50,156 bases of DNA from Chlamydiota bacterium. GTDB lineage: Bacteria; Chlamydiota; Chlamydiia; Chlamydiales; Parachlamydiaceae. The translations under genes were made by a program, and so were the position numbers. The notes beneath the pieces were generated by a model. That model saw only the letters and a list, made by a program, of their open reading frames with translations, did not search any database and was not told where the DNA came from. Within the stretch, counting starts at the first letter, position 1. Every line of letters begins with the position of its first letter. This document shows positions 9,260-17,747 of this stretch, piece after piece. The stretch covers positions 1 through 50,156 of the forward strand of contig JABDBC010000011.1 in assembly GCA_013288825.1 (NCBI GenBank), written 5' to 3'.

Positions 9260-10246
9260 TCATCCATCTTTTGCGTCCTTCTCTAATTCTTCTTCGATTT
9301 CCTTAATGGTTGGCAAACTTGACTTGAGATCTTCAGGGAGTGCCTGTGTTAGCATTGTCTCGTATTCAATTGCTGCCATTGGTTTGTTAATATCCCGAAA
9401 AGCATATTCAGCTTTGATTTTCTTTCTTGTTTTACATAATAAGATCCCAATTGTTGGGTTATCTCCAGGCTGTTTTAATGCATCGTCCACAGCCGAAAGA
9501 TAGAAATTAAGCTGACCTGCATCCTCAGGCTTGAATGCACGGGCTTTAATTTCAATTATCACAAAGGCTCGCAGTTTGACGTGATAAAAGAGCAAGTCAA
9601 GGTGGTATGGGTCGCCTTCTACATTAATTTGGTATTGTCTTCCCATGAAGGCAAAACCTTGCCCAAGTTCCAATAAGAACTTTTGAATATGGTTCACCAG
9701 CCCATCTTCAAGATCCTTTTCTAAATGATCTTTATGTAAAGTTAAAAAATCAAACAGGAACGGATCTTTTAATGTTTGCTGTGCTAAATCTGACTGTGGA
9801 GCAGGTAGAGTGGTCTTGAAGTTCGTGATCGCTTTACCTTCTCGCTTATGTAGTTTCGAGTCTATCCATGTAGTGAGCATATCACGGCTCCAACCATGCT
9901 CTAAGGTTTTATTTGCGTACCACATACGCTCATCGAGACTATCTAGTTTTTCCATTAAAACAACATTATGACTCCAAGGGATTTGAGCTAAGACGCCAAG
10001 ATGTTCAACCTCGCTTAATTGTGCCACTGCGGGTGGCACTAATTTATATGCACGGTAAAACGCTCTCATCCTGAATACATTACGTCTTGAAAAACCCTCT
10101 ATTCCAGGAAACTCATTTTGCAAATCTTTTGTCAATTTATCGATAAATTTACTGCCCCACCCACTGTTTTCCTGTCTTTCGACAATTGTTTTACCAACTA
10201 TCCAGTAAAGGCGAACCAGTTCTTTATTGGCAGCAGAAATTGCCAA
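9260..10246 (-). CDS. YhcG/DUF1016 family PD-(D/E)XK protein, 5' end possibly degraded
   Basis: 328 residues. The N-terminal half matches DUF1016_N (NKELVRLYWIVGKTIVERQ, FSRRNVFRMRAFYRAY) and the C-terminal half the YhcG nuclease-like domain: YHLDLLFYHVKLRAFVIIEI, where Asp and Glu-x-Lys sit as in PD-(D/E)XK folds (EIKAR). The only in-frame start is a TTG at 10246 immediately after an in-frame TGA (10249-10247). Family members usually have some 15-25 more residues ahead of the first shared motif, so the 5' end may have been lost by a frameshift or nonsense change. The family is widespread in accessory regions, often beside toxin-antitoxin or restriction genes; its function is not established. 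Confidence 0.8.
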   Translation of the reverse strand: MAISAANKELVRLYWIVGKTIVERQENSGWGSKFIDKLTKDLQNEFPGIEGFSRRNVFRMRAFYRAYKLVPPAVAQLSEVEHLGVLAQIPWSHNVVLMEKLDSLDERMWYANKTLEHGWSRDMLTTWIDSKLHKREGKAITNFKTTLPAPQSDLAQQTLKDPFLFDFLTLHKDHLEKDLEDGLVNHIQKFLLELGQGFAFMGRQYQINVEGDPYHLDLLFYHVKLRAFVIIEIKARAFKPEDAGQLNFYLSAVDDALKQPGDNPTIGILLCKTRKKIKAEYAFRDINKPMAAIEYETMLTQALPEDLKSSLPTIKEIEEELEKDAKDG

Positions 10247-10272
10247 TCATATTTTTGCAATTCCCTGTAAAG

Positions 10273-10301
10273 TTGTGGTTTAAACCCTCGTAAGCTACAA
10301 T
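10273..10301 (+). promoter_or_regulatory. Promoter of recC
   Basis: TTGTGG (10273-10278) and TACAAT (10296-10301) with a 17-base spacer, about 70 bases ahead of the ATG at 10372. No Shine-Dalgarno is visible before that ATG. Confidence 0.5.
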
Positions 10302-10371
10302 GCAAGCATAACTAAATAAGGTTGAAAAAAAGAGCCTTTACGAATCCCGATCTGAAGTTTTAAACCAACAC

Positions 10372-13300
10372 ATGCAATTTTTTTTTAGCAACCAAACAGA
10401 AGCTCTCTATCACGATCTCAAAGCTCAACTCTTCGCTTGCTCCCATCCTCCATTTTCCCGCCGTCTGATCGCTGTACCAAGTCCAGCTATGAAGTCTTGG
10501 TTAACGATGCTCATGGCTCAAGACCCTGAAATTGGAATCGCAACAGGATTTGAAATCTGCCATCTGGACAACCTCTTCCAAAAACTTCAAGACGTCACAA
10601 TACTCGATGCCCCTCTTAAGCAATTGAATCCCTTTGAACTCTCCCTAGCTATCGAATGTGAAATACGCACCCTTGTTGCCGCTCGTGAAACATTTTCAAT
10701 TAATGAAACAAATATTTGGCAACCTCTATTTGATTATTTAAAAATCCCTCCTCATGCCACGACGATACCTCAAAAAGGAGATCGCCGTCTGGCAGGCCTT
10801 TCCGACTTGCTAAATGATCTATTTGTAAAGTATGGAAAATATGGAAAGGATTTGCTCTCCCAGTGGGAATCGGAGGAACAGGAACAATGGCAGCCGCTGC
10901 TTTGGAAGCGCATCTACTCCCGATGGGACTCTTCTTACAGCTTTATCGATCGGATTAAAAAACAGCCTAAACCCTCTTTTTCCCGAACGGATGTTCAGAT
11001 TCATCTTTTTGCTATCAGCCATTTGCCAAATCTATTTCATCAATTTTTCACAAATCTTTCAAAACACCTCCCAATTTCATACTATTTGTTATCTCCATGC
11101 TTGCAATTCTGGAGTGATCTGCTTACCGATTTTGAAAGCAAAAGAATGCGCACATTTTTGAAACATCAAAAGGTACCTGAAAATCAATTGAGAGATTTGC
11201 AGGGCTATCTCAGCGACAACAACCCCCTTCTGGCGAATTTTGGCAAGCTGGGCCGCGAAATGGTGAAGTTGGTAGAAGAAACTCCTTCGATTACAAAAGA
11301 GCAATATTTACTTCCAAAATCCGTATTGGATTATCCTGAATATGAAAATCTCCTCTTCGACAACGTCGATTATTTTTGTTCCAATGAGCCCTTAACTCTT
11401 TTGCAAGCCATTCAAACCGACCTTCTATTACTTCGCAAGCCATCTAAAGAAAAGATCGTCCTATCTCAAGAAGATGACTCTCTGCAAATGCATCGAGCCG
11501 CAACCACCATGCGAGAGGTGCAAATCCTGCAAGATATCCTGATTAAAGCTCTCCAAAAAATGTCATCAGGCAATCATGCAGTAAGTCCAAGTAACATTCT
11601 TGTCATGACCCCAGACATACAAAAATACGCTCCTCACATCGATGCTGTCTTTAATGACCCTGAAAGCTCTCTGAAAGCACAGATTTTCGATTTGTCGACA
11701 CAGACTCAAAATCCACTTGTAAAAGCTTTCCTACACCTCGTTGAGCTCTCGTCTGGACGTTGGGATGCCAACTCGATTTTAAAATTGTTTGATTTTCCCC
11801 ATTTTCAAAAGCAGCATCAACTGAATATGGAAGAGCTACAACAGATCCGAAAATGGGTCCAACAGGCCGACATACGCTGGGGAGTCAATGCCGGGCATCG
11901 CGATGCCTTCTTACAGAAAAATCATTGCCGTCATGGAATGGTTGAGAATGCCCCCCAAGGAACATGGGAAGAAGCTTTAGAACGGCTCCTGTATGGAATG
12001 GCAATGACAGCATCTTCATCCCATGACATTTCACCAATAGAAACAGAATTTACACAAACCAACCTATTGGGAAAATGGATCGAAATCATGAGGTCCCTTT
12101 ACAAGGATCTGGCACGCCTCAATGATGACACAAAACGCTCTCTAGGCGACTGGTCAAGTTATCTAACCACCATTTTAAAAGCCTATTTTGTCCCATCAGA
12201 TGATGCTGGCAAGGAGGGCCATACTGCCTTGACACAATGCTTTGAAAAGCTGCGTCTGGCTGAGCACAAGCTAGGGAAAACTTTGCTGCCCTTTAGCACT
12301 GTCTTGCATCATCTTCAACGGATTCTCAACCGCGGCATCGAAAGCTATGAAGAAGATGATTTAAATAAGGTACGATTTTGCGCCATGCTTCCCATGAGAG
12401 CCATTCCAGCCGACATCATCGTCCTTATGGGAATGGATGAAGGAGACTACCCAAGACATGAAAATGTTTCTTCATTAAACTTGCTTGCAAGTAGTAAGAC
12501 TTCTGATTATTGTCCTTCACAGGTTGATTACGACCGCTTTCTATTTCTTGAAGCCATTTTATCAACAAGGAAGAAACTCATCATCACTTATTGTGGAAGT
12601 TCGCGTGAAGATGGAAAAACTAAACCCCCTTCATTACTAGTAACAGAACTGCTTTCTTATTTAGATAACGGATATTTGATGGAAGGGACCAAACCCTCAG
12701 AACATTGTGTTTATGAACATCCCTTTCATCCATTTGACAAACAGTATTTTTCTCCAAATAGCAAAATATACACTTTTTCCAAAAACCATTACTCAGCTGC
12801 AAAAGCTTTCTATAACGTAGATAAAAAGACCCCTTCAAACTTCGTTTCCAGCTTCGAAATTATCCCACAACAACTTGCGAATGTTGTGCCGACCCTATCC
12901 CTTTCGATTAAGGACCTCTCAGCAATGGCGAAAAACCCCATTAAAGCCTTTTTTAACAAGAGTTTAGGGATCTATTTGAATAAAGCTGAAGATAAGATTT
13001 TAAAAAATGAAGAGGAATTCCTTGTCTCCCACATGCAGAGCTTCTTGTTCAAAAAAGCTGCATTCAAAAATCCTGTCGACGAATTGTTAGGAAAGGCAAT
13101 TAAATCTGGAAGCTTTCCCATGGGTCCTTTCAAGCAACTCTCCATTGAAAAAGTCATGACAGATATTGGACAACTAAAGGAGCAGTTATCTACTCACAAC
13201 ATCGCTCCAGAATCTATTTTTCAAATTCATTTATCCGATCACTTCCAACAACCGGAACAATCAGAAAATGGAAGTTGGAATCTTCCTCCTTTATGTGTCG

Positions 13301-13803
13301 AGTACAATCAAACGAAAATTCAAATTGTGGGCACATTGCAGGAAGTCTGTGCCTCAGGATTAATTGTACGCGGCAAGGATGAGAAAGGGGAATTGGCAAA
13401 GGTATGGCCCGAATTTTTGATTTACATGGCTGTCATAAAAGCGCACCGGATTCCTTGCAATCCCGATCTGATTTTTCTCAATGGCAAAAAAAGCGCAATC
13501 AAAGAGGCGTTTTTTGAAAGCCCCGATTGTCTATTGACAGATTATCTTGAGTACTATTTTGCTGCTTTGCAACATGTCTCTCCATTGATCCCAGAATGGA
13601 TACCACACTTGATAACAGACGAAGGGAAGGATTTTGAAGAAAAGATGGTGCAAAGCCTGACAAATCCCTTTCAGCCACTTTATAACGACTATTTGCATTG
13701 GGGAGTGAAAAACGCTCTGCTGTGTGATCCACAAGCAATTGTTGAGGCGTGGCGACCGCGAGCGACTAAACTCTTTCAAGCTGTTTACGAACAATGGTGG
13801 TAG
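10372..13803 (+). CDS. recC: Exodeoxyribonuclease V gamma subunit (RecC)
   Basis: 1143 residues, close to E. coli RecC (1122). RecC is the inactive-helicase subunit of RecBCD that scans for Chi and splits the strands at a double-strand end. Typical N-terminal elements are seen: FFFSNQTEALYHDLKAQLF, RLIAVPSPAMKSWL and GIATGFEICHLDN. Central parts include FCAMLPMRAIPADIIVLMGM and DYPRH. The C-terminal region resembles the inactivated nuclease-like domain. The gene is monocistronic here: a repeat motif and a convergent ATPase gene follow, and recB/recD are not adjacent, whereas recC and recB are neighbours in Chlamydia. It begins at ATG 10372 without a clear ribosome binding site. Confidence 0.9.
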   Translation: MQFFFSNQTEALYHDLKAQLFACSHPPFSRRLIAVPSPAMKSWLTMLMAQDPEIGIATGFEICHLDNLFQKLQDVTILDAPLKQLNPFELSLAIECEIRTLVAARETFSINETNIWQPLFDYLKIPPHATTIPQKGDRRLAGLSDLLNDLFVKYGKYGKDLLSQWESEEQEQWQPLLWKRIYSRWDSSYSFIDRIKKQPKPSFSRTDVQIHLFAISHLPNLFHQFFTNLSKHLPISYYLLSPCLQFWSDLLTDFESKRMRTFLKHQKVPENQLRDLQGYLSDNNPLLANFGKLGREMVKLVEETPSITKEQYLLPKSVLDYPEYENLLFDNVDYFCSNEPLTLLQAIQTDLLLLRKPSKEKIVLSQEDDSLQMHRAATTMREVQILQDILIKALQKMSSGNHAVSPSNILVMTPDIQKYAPHIDAVFNDPESSLKAQIFDLSTQTQNPLVKAFLHLVELSSGRWDANSILKLFDFPHFQKQHQLNMEELQQIRKWVQQADIRWGVNAGHRDAFLQKNHCRHGMVENAPQGTWEEALERLLYGMAMTASSSHDISPIETEFTQTNLLGKWIEIMRSLYKDLARLNDDTKRSLGDWSSYLTTILKAYFVPSDDAGKEGHTALTQCFEKLRLAEHKLGKTLLPFSTVLHHLQRILNRGIESYEEDDLNKVRFCAMLPMRAIPADIIVLMGMDEGDYPRHENVSSLNLLASSKTSDYCPSQVDYDRFLFLEAILSTRKKLIITYCGSSREDGKTKPPSLLVTELLSYLDNGYLMEGTKPSEHCVYEHPFHPFDKQYFSPNSKIYTFSKNHYSAAKAFYNVDKKTPSNFVSSFEIIPQQLANVVPTLSLSIKDLSAMAKNPIKAFFNKSLGIYLNKAEDKILKNEEEFLVSHMQSFLFKKAAFKNPVDELLGKAIKSGSFPMGPFKQLSIEKVMTDIGQLKEQLSTHNIAPESIFQIHLSDHFQQPEQSENGSWNLPPLCVEYNQTKIQIVGTLQEVCASGLIVRGKDEKGELAKVWPEFLIYMAVIKAHRIPCNPDLIFLNGKKSAIKEAFFESPDCLLTDYLEYYFAALQHVSPLIPEWIPHLITDEGKDFEEKMVQSLTNPFQPLYNDYLHWGVKNALLCDPQAIVEAWRPRATKLFQAVYEQWW

Positions 13804-13823
13804 GGACGAGCGCCATTTTTTTT

Positions 13824-13843
13824 ACCACAAAGACCACGGAGAG
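13824..13843 (+). repeat. ACCACAGAG-type dispersed motif after recC
   Basis: ACCACAAAGACCACGGAGAG preceded by a T-run, 20 bases beyond the recC stop. Related copies occur at 28006-28026, 46603-46624 and 49301-49320 on the minus strand, each just downstream of a gene read in the same direction. Confidence 0.6.
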
Positions 13844-13876
13844 GGTAGAGAAACGGCAGGAGACAGGAGTGTGGGT

Positions 13877-15106
13877 TCATAACAGGTTCCATGGGATGGC
13901 CACCGTATCTGCATCCAACTTGTAACACCTAGCCCCCGCATAAATGACCAGCCCAGGCATTACTTCAGTATATGTTTTACGAAAAGCATTGATTCCAGTC
14001 AAATCTCCTCGAGACAAGTTGGATTTGCATTTCATTTCAATAGGATACAATTTACCTCTCCATTCGATGATAAGATCAACTTCCGCTCCCCCAACAGTTC
14101 TCCAATGATAAATATTAGGGACGACAGGCATCGTGGCAAACTGTTGCGAAATGTAATTAACCACCCAAGTTTCGAAGAGAGATCCAAGTTTAGGATTCAC
14201 AGCCAATGTTGCTGGAGTGTCCATTTTCTGCAAATAGCATGCAAAACCAGTATCTTTGAAATATCCTTTCTTTTTCCCGCTAATTCGTTTAATAGAATTG
14301 CCATGATAAGGCAATAACTCCGTCCACTGGTAACTAAATACCAAAAGATCAAGCCATCTGCGCGCAGTATTGGGCGAAACCCCTATTTCACGGCCAATAT
14401 GCGATGAATTGATCTCTTGAGCGGTTAGTGAGGCAATGATTCCCAAAAAACGATCAAACTCAGCCAATTGACGGATATCTTCTTGTATCCGCACGTCCCG
14501 ATCGATATAAGTTTGCAAGTAAGATCGGAAATATCGAGGAATTTGATCTGTTGGTAGATCAAAAGTCGCAGGAAATGTTCCTCTAAAGAGAAATTCCACA
14601 AGCGGAGGGAAGTCTATTGGTGTGGTTTCCCTGCCAAGATAAAAGGATTCTGGATTTTCTAAGTAATCCAGGATCCATCCATTTTGATTGCCTCTTCCCA
14701 ATATTTCTTGGGGTGTGAAATTATCGAGATGAAAGATTCCAACTCGACCTGCCATGCTCTCTGCAATGGTACGCAACATACTTAAATTCTGGGACCCTGT
14801 TAAAAAATATTGACCTTTCAACTCGCTCTTGTCCATTTTTCTTTTTAAAGCAGCAAGTAGCTCAGGTACATACTGGACTTCATCTAAGATGAGCGGCGCA
14901 GGAAAAGATTCTAGAAATAAATCAGGGTCCTGACGAGCACCATAAATATCTTGGATGGGATCGAATACAATAACTTTCAGGTGGGGAAATAAATGAGATA
15001 GCAAAGTGCTTTTGCCAACTTGACGGGCCCCCAATAATAAAATGGCTTTAAAATATTTCGCGGAATCAAGAATTTGCTTTTCGATGTGACGGCGTAAATA
15101 ATGCAT
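13877..15106 (-). CDS. AAA ATPase with DUF4143 domain (second copy)
   Basis: 409 residues. Walker A is LLGARQVGKSTL near residue 25 and Walker B is LILDEVQYVPELL near residue 72; the sensor-1 region reads GQYFLTGSQNLSML. An internal winged-helix-like part (INSSHIGREIGVSPNTARRW) leads to the DUF4143 C-terminus with GGAEVDLIIEW and YPIEMKCKS, which has the D...E-x-K order of a PD-(D/E)XK-like fold. The ATG at 15106 is preceded by AAGG. The protein is only distantly similar to the one at 2572-3903. It lies between recC and an orphan HicB gene in an accessory stretch. Biological role unknown. Confidence 0.85.
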   Translation of the reverse strand: MHYLRRHIEKQILDSAKYFKAILLLGARQVGKSTLLSHLFPHLKVIVFDPIQDIYGARQDPDLFLESFPAPLILDEVQYVPELLAALKRKMDKSELKGQYFLTGSQNLSMLRTIAESMAGRVGIFHLDNFTPQEILGRGNQNGWILDYLENPESFYLGRETTPIDFPPLVEFLFRGTFPATFDLPTDQIPRYFRSYLQTYIDRDVRIQEDIRQLAEFDRFLGIIASLTAQEINSSHIGREIGVSPNTARRWLDLLVFSYQWTELLPYHGNSIKRISGKKKGYFKDTGFACYLQKMDTPATLAVNPKLGSLFETWVVNYISQQFATMPVVPNIYHWRTVGGAEVDLIIEWRGKLYPIEMKCKSNLSRGDLTGINAFRKTYTEVMPGLVIYAGARCYKLDADTVAIPWNLL

Positions 15107-15160
15107 ATACCTTGCAATTTATAGGTAGGACTTCAAATTTGCAAGGAGTTTTTGATTGAT

Positions 15161-15568
15161 TTATGCAGTTTTGAGGTTATTTCCGGAATGCTTTCCGAAG
15201 TGTAGAGCAGCTTCTGCCAAGAAAGCAGAGCGGCTAAGATGCAATCTTCTCGCTCTACGATCAATAATATTCAAAACATCTTCTGGAAGCGTTATGTTGA
15301 TGCGCACGGTATGATTAGAAGGCACCTCAACAAGGAATGCAATCGCAGATCGATTTTCAGGGCATGACATAATTTCTTCCAGAGTTGTTGGAGCTGGCAC
15401 TTGTTCGTTCATTTCTTTGAGTATGGTGATATGGTTAATAACGGCTTCCTGAGCCATTGATTTTGCTTGTTCTAATGTTTCTCCTGCGGATATGCATCCA
15501 GGAAAATCGGGAAAGCTAACACCATAATCAGAATTCTCTTCCTTATGGATGAGTGCTATGTAGTTCAT
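15161..15568 (-). CDS. HicB family antitoxin, no adjacent HicA
   Basis: 135 residues. The N-terminal HicB fold is clear (YIALIHKEENSDYGVSFPDF, then PGCISAGETLEQA), followed by a C-terminal ribbon-helix-helix (VRINITLPEDVLNIIDRRAR). HicB normally neutralises the mRNA interferase HicA, encoded by a gene of about 60 codons next to it. No HicA-like frame is seen between 15568 and the palindrome at 15654, nor between this gene and the ATPase gene at 15106. GGGAGTAGG lies just ahead of the ATG at 15568. It is either an orphan regulator or what remains of a TA pair. Confidence 0.8.
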   Translation of the reverse strand: MNYIALIHKEENSDYGVSFPDFPGCISAGETLEQAKSMAQEAVINHITILKEMNEQVPAPTTLEEIMSCPENRSAIAFLVEVPSNHTVRINITLPEDVLNIIDRRARRLHLSRSAFLAEAALHFGKHSGNNLKTA

Positions 15569-15653
15569 GCTACCTACTCCCTATTTTTAAATCATATTAA
15601 TTCTTAAATGTTTGCCAACGGCGGCCGCAGCATGAACGAAAGATTGTACGCGT

Positions 15654-15816
15654 AACTCCCGCTAAATAGTAAATGGACATGGACGGTAATGGACTGTAAT
15701 GGACCGTAGTGGACTGTAATGGACTGTAATGGACAATATAGTATCGTCCATTACAGTCCACTACGGTCCATTACAGTCCATTACCGTCCATGTCCATTTA
15801 CTATTTAGCGGGAGTT
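15654..15816. repeat. Perfect 71-bp inverted repeat with TAATGGACTG units
   Basis: Arms 15654-15724 and 15746-15816 are exact reverse complements; the loop is 21 bases. Each arm begins AACTCCCGCTAAATAGTAAA and then has tandem 10-base units of the form TAATGGACTG. A related, less symmetric copy follows dsbD at about 43650-43755. It stands between hicB and the tRNA gene. Confidence 0.95.
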
Positions 15817-15865
15817 GCCGATCACCCACAATTGCTGTCCGAATTTCAGTTTATTTACTCTTCTG

Positions 15866-15895
15866 TTGCAAAAAATGCCATCTGCGCACTATCCT
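15866..15895 (+). promoter_or_regulatory. Promoter of tRNA-Leu
   Basis: TTGCAA (15866-15871) and TATCCT (15890-15895) with an 18-base spacer; transcription would begin a few bases before the mature tRNA end at 15907. Confidence 0.4.
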
Positions 15896-15906
15896 GTCTA
15901 GTCTAA

Positions 15907-15990
15907 GCGGCCATGGCGGAATTGGTAGACGCGCTAGATTCAGGTTCTAGTCGGGGCAACTCGGTGGATGTTCGAGTCATCTTGGCCGCA
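15907..15990 (+). tRNA. tRNA-Leu, anticodon CAG
   Basis: 84 bases. The acceptor stem GCGGCCA pairs with TGGCCGC, the discriminator is A, and CCA is not encoded. The anticodon arm is CTAGA-TTCAGGT-TCTAG, giving anticodon CAG for CUG codons. A long variable arm and the T-arm GTTCGAGTC are present, as expected for a class II tRNA-Leu. The minus-strand plsX reading frame runs into its 3' half and stops inside it at 15940-15942. Confidence 0.96.
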
Positions 15991-16983
15991 TAAAAACTCT
16001 AACTGCATCTTCAGTTTGCTGATCACATTTTGCTTAACAAGATGTATCGCTCCATTAATACTGTTCACAAGTGTTCTCGGAGGCGAACTTCCGTGACACT
16101 TCACGACTAATCCCTCTACTCCGCAAAGAATGGCTCCAGGGTATTCTGCATAATTAAACTCTTTCTTCAGCCTTTGCAATGAACCAGAAAGCGAAGGATC
16201 ACATTGCTTCTCACTTAAAATCTCCTCAATATGACTAAAAATAAATGAAGAGACTCCCTCACTGGCCTTTAGCAAAACATTTCCGGTAAATCCATCCGTA
16301 ATAATAACGTCAACGCCCCCCTGAAAAACCTCCCTGCCCTCGACATTGCCCACAAAATTCATATTTAAAGGAACGCGGTTTGAAGTATCAGACAAGATTT
16401 GGTATGCTTTTCGGACTGCTGAATTGCCTTTCTGGGGTTCAATTCCGATGTTGAGCAGCGCCACAGAAGGGCGCTCTATTCCTTGATTGCAGCTTTGGAA
16501 TGCCGCCCCCATATATGCAAACTGTACAAGATGGTCTGCACGGCATGTTACCGACCCGCCAATGTCCAAAATTGCCACTGTGCCTGTAAGTGTAGGTAAT
16601 AGCGCTAACAAAGCAGGTCGACGCACCCCTGGAAGTCGCGGCAGCTGCAAAGTGGCGCTCGTAATTAGAGCCCCAGTATTGCCTGCTGAAATAAATGCAT
16701 CGAGATATCGCTTTTTTAATAGACGGATTCCGACAGCAATAGAAGAGCCCTTTTTACGAGCGGAGATGAGAGGGTCATCCTCCATTCCAATGGTGTCTGA
16801 AACAGGAAAGAATTCAAAACCTTTCAAATCGGGATATTTCAGCTTAATTTCATGGACAACAGAATAGGTAGCAATGACCGCCAAAGTAAAGGCAGGATCA
16901 ATCGAATGCTTAGCTGTTACCAGCGCTTCGAAGAAAGCAAACGGGGAATTATCGCTCCCCATTAAATCGACGCCGATTCGCAA
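15940..16983 (-). CDS. plsX: Phosphate acyltransferase PlsX
   Basis: 347 residues. Makes acyl-phosphate from acyl-ACP, the acyl donor for PlsY in phospholipid synthesis. It starts MRIGVDLMGSDNSPF, the typical PlsX N-terminus, and has VTDGFTGN-like ITDGFTGNVLLKASEG and GAILCGVEGLVVKCHGSS near the C-terminus. Third gene of the yceD-rpmF-plsX operon, with 14 bases between rpmF and its start. The last 17 or so codons are read from the antisense of tRNA-Leu(CAG), so the tail GQDDSNIHRVAPTRT is set by tRNA sequence rather than by PlsX conservation. The core is complete, so the enzyme should be functional. Confidence 0.95.
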   Translation of the reverse strand: MRIGVDLMGSDNSPFAFFEALVTAKHSIDPAFTLAVIATYSVVHEIKLKYPDLKGFEFFPVSDTIGMEDDPLISARKKGSSIAVGIRLLKKRYLDAFISAGNTGALITSATLQLPRLPGVRRPALLALLPTLTGTVAILDIGGSVTCRADHLVQFAYMGAAFQSCNQGIERPSVALLNIGIEPQKGNSAVRKAYQILSDTSNRVPLNMNFVGNVEGREVFQGGVDVIITDGFTGNVLLKASEGVSSFIFSHIEEILSEKQCDPSLSGSLQRLKKEFNYAEYPGAILCGVEGLVVKCHGSSPPRTLVNSINGAIHLVKQNVISKLKMQLEFLCGQDDSNIHRVAPTRT

Positions 16984-16997
16984 CTGATTCTCCTTGA

Positions 16998-17174
16998 TTA
17001 AGGCTTGCTAACAGGCTCTGAACGTTTATAAGTTCCGCATGATGAACAAGTAACATGGGACAATTTTGGTGCCTTGCAATTTAGACACTCAGAAAATTGT
17101 TTTGGTGTTTTAGCATGATGGGCACGTCGCGAGTTTTTGCGTGCATTTGATGTGCGGTTACGAGGAACTGCCAT
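16998..17174 (-). CDS. rpmF: 50S ribosomal protein L32
   Basis: 58 residues beginning MAVPRNRTSNARKNSRRAHH, the standard L32 N-terminus. Four cysteines in two CxxC pairs (CLNC at 30-33 and CSSC at 43-46) form the zinc-binding ribbon. The start is at 17174, 12 bases after the yceD stop, with GGAG before ATG; the stop is TAA at 17000-16998. Position between yceD and plsX is the conserved bacterial arrangement, linking ribosome supply with phospholipid synthesis. Confidence 0.97.
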   Translation of the reverse strand: MAVPRNRTSNARKNSRRAHHAKTPKQFSECLNCKAPKLSHVTCSSCGTYKRSEPVSKP

Positions 17175-17186
17175 ATGATAACTCCT

Positions 17187-17639
17187 TTATTTTAAGTCTG
17201 CGAAGGGGCGATAGCCCTCATCTTTGCCTGATTCTTTTAAATACTTTTTAATCTCTTTCCGTTTTGAACACATTCCATTGCACTCGGCAAAGGAAGGCGT
17301 TTCTAATAATATCGCCTCTCTGATCAATTCTCGAAAGTCAAAAACAGCGTGTTTAATTTGTTCCAGCGGTTCTGCGTGATAAAAATTCGGAACATATACT
17401 TCTACTAGCACTTTATCATTGCATATCAAGCATGGGATGTTTGCAAAAGTTTTGATTTCAAAATGCAAAATCAAATCTTCGCCTGCCAAATAAACCTCAC
17501 CCTCAACTAATACAGGTTTGGTAAATGTCAAATCTTCCTCATTGACATCGAGAAAATCGGAAGCAAACGTTTCCGTAATGGTCTCAACGCGACCATCGCG
17601 AAGCTGTTCGGTGTAAATTTTAAAAGCATCTACAGGCAT
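17187..17639 (-). CDS. yceD: YceD/DUF177 family protein
   Basis: 150 residues, the first gene of the yceD-rpmF-plsX operon. The DUF177 core with a CxxC-type motif is present (IPCLICNDKVLVEVYVPNFY), and a Cys pair plus acidic tail occurs near the end (FAECNGMCSKRKE). The bacterial family is linked to ribosome large-subunit biogenesis (23S rRNA accumulation in plants and E. coli). The start ATG at 17639 lies only about 12 bases after a TATAAT box, so the leader is short. Assignment rests on both motif and operon context. Confidence 0.88.
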   Translation of the reverse strand: MPVDAFKIYTEQLRDGRVETITETFASDFLDVNEEDLTFTKPVLVEGEVYLAGEDLILHFEIKTFANIPCLICNDKVLVEVYVPNFYHAEPLEQIKHAVFDFRELIREAILLETPSFAECNGMCSKRKEIKKYLKESGKDEGYRPFADLK

Positions 17640-17650
17640 AATACCCCAGC

Positions 17651-17679
17651 ATTATAGTCTCTCGCCGAATTACAATCTA
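17651..17679 (-). promoter_or_regulatory. Promoter of yceD-rpmF-plsX
   Basis: A perfect TATAAT (17656-17651) on the minus strand, with a weak -35 TAGATT (17679-17674) at 17 bases. It gives a very short leader before the ATG at 17639. Confidence 0.5.
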
Positions 17680-17747
17680 GAACAAACAAAAGCAACAACC
17701 GATGTGCAGGTGTGCGACCATCGGGTTCAGGCAGAAAACCTCTGAGT

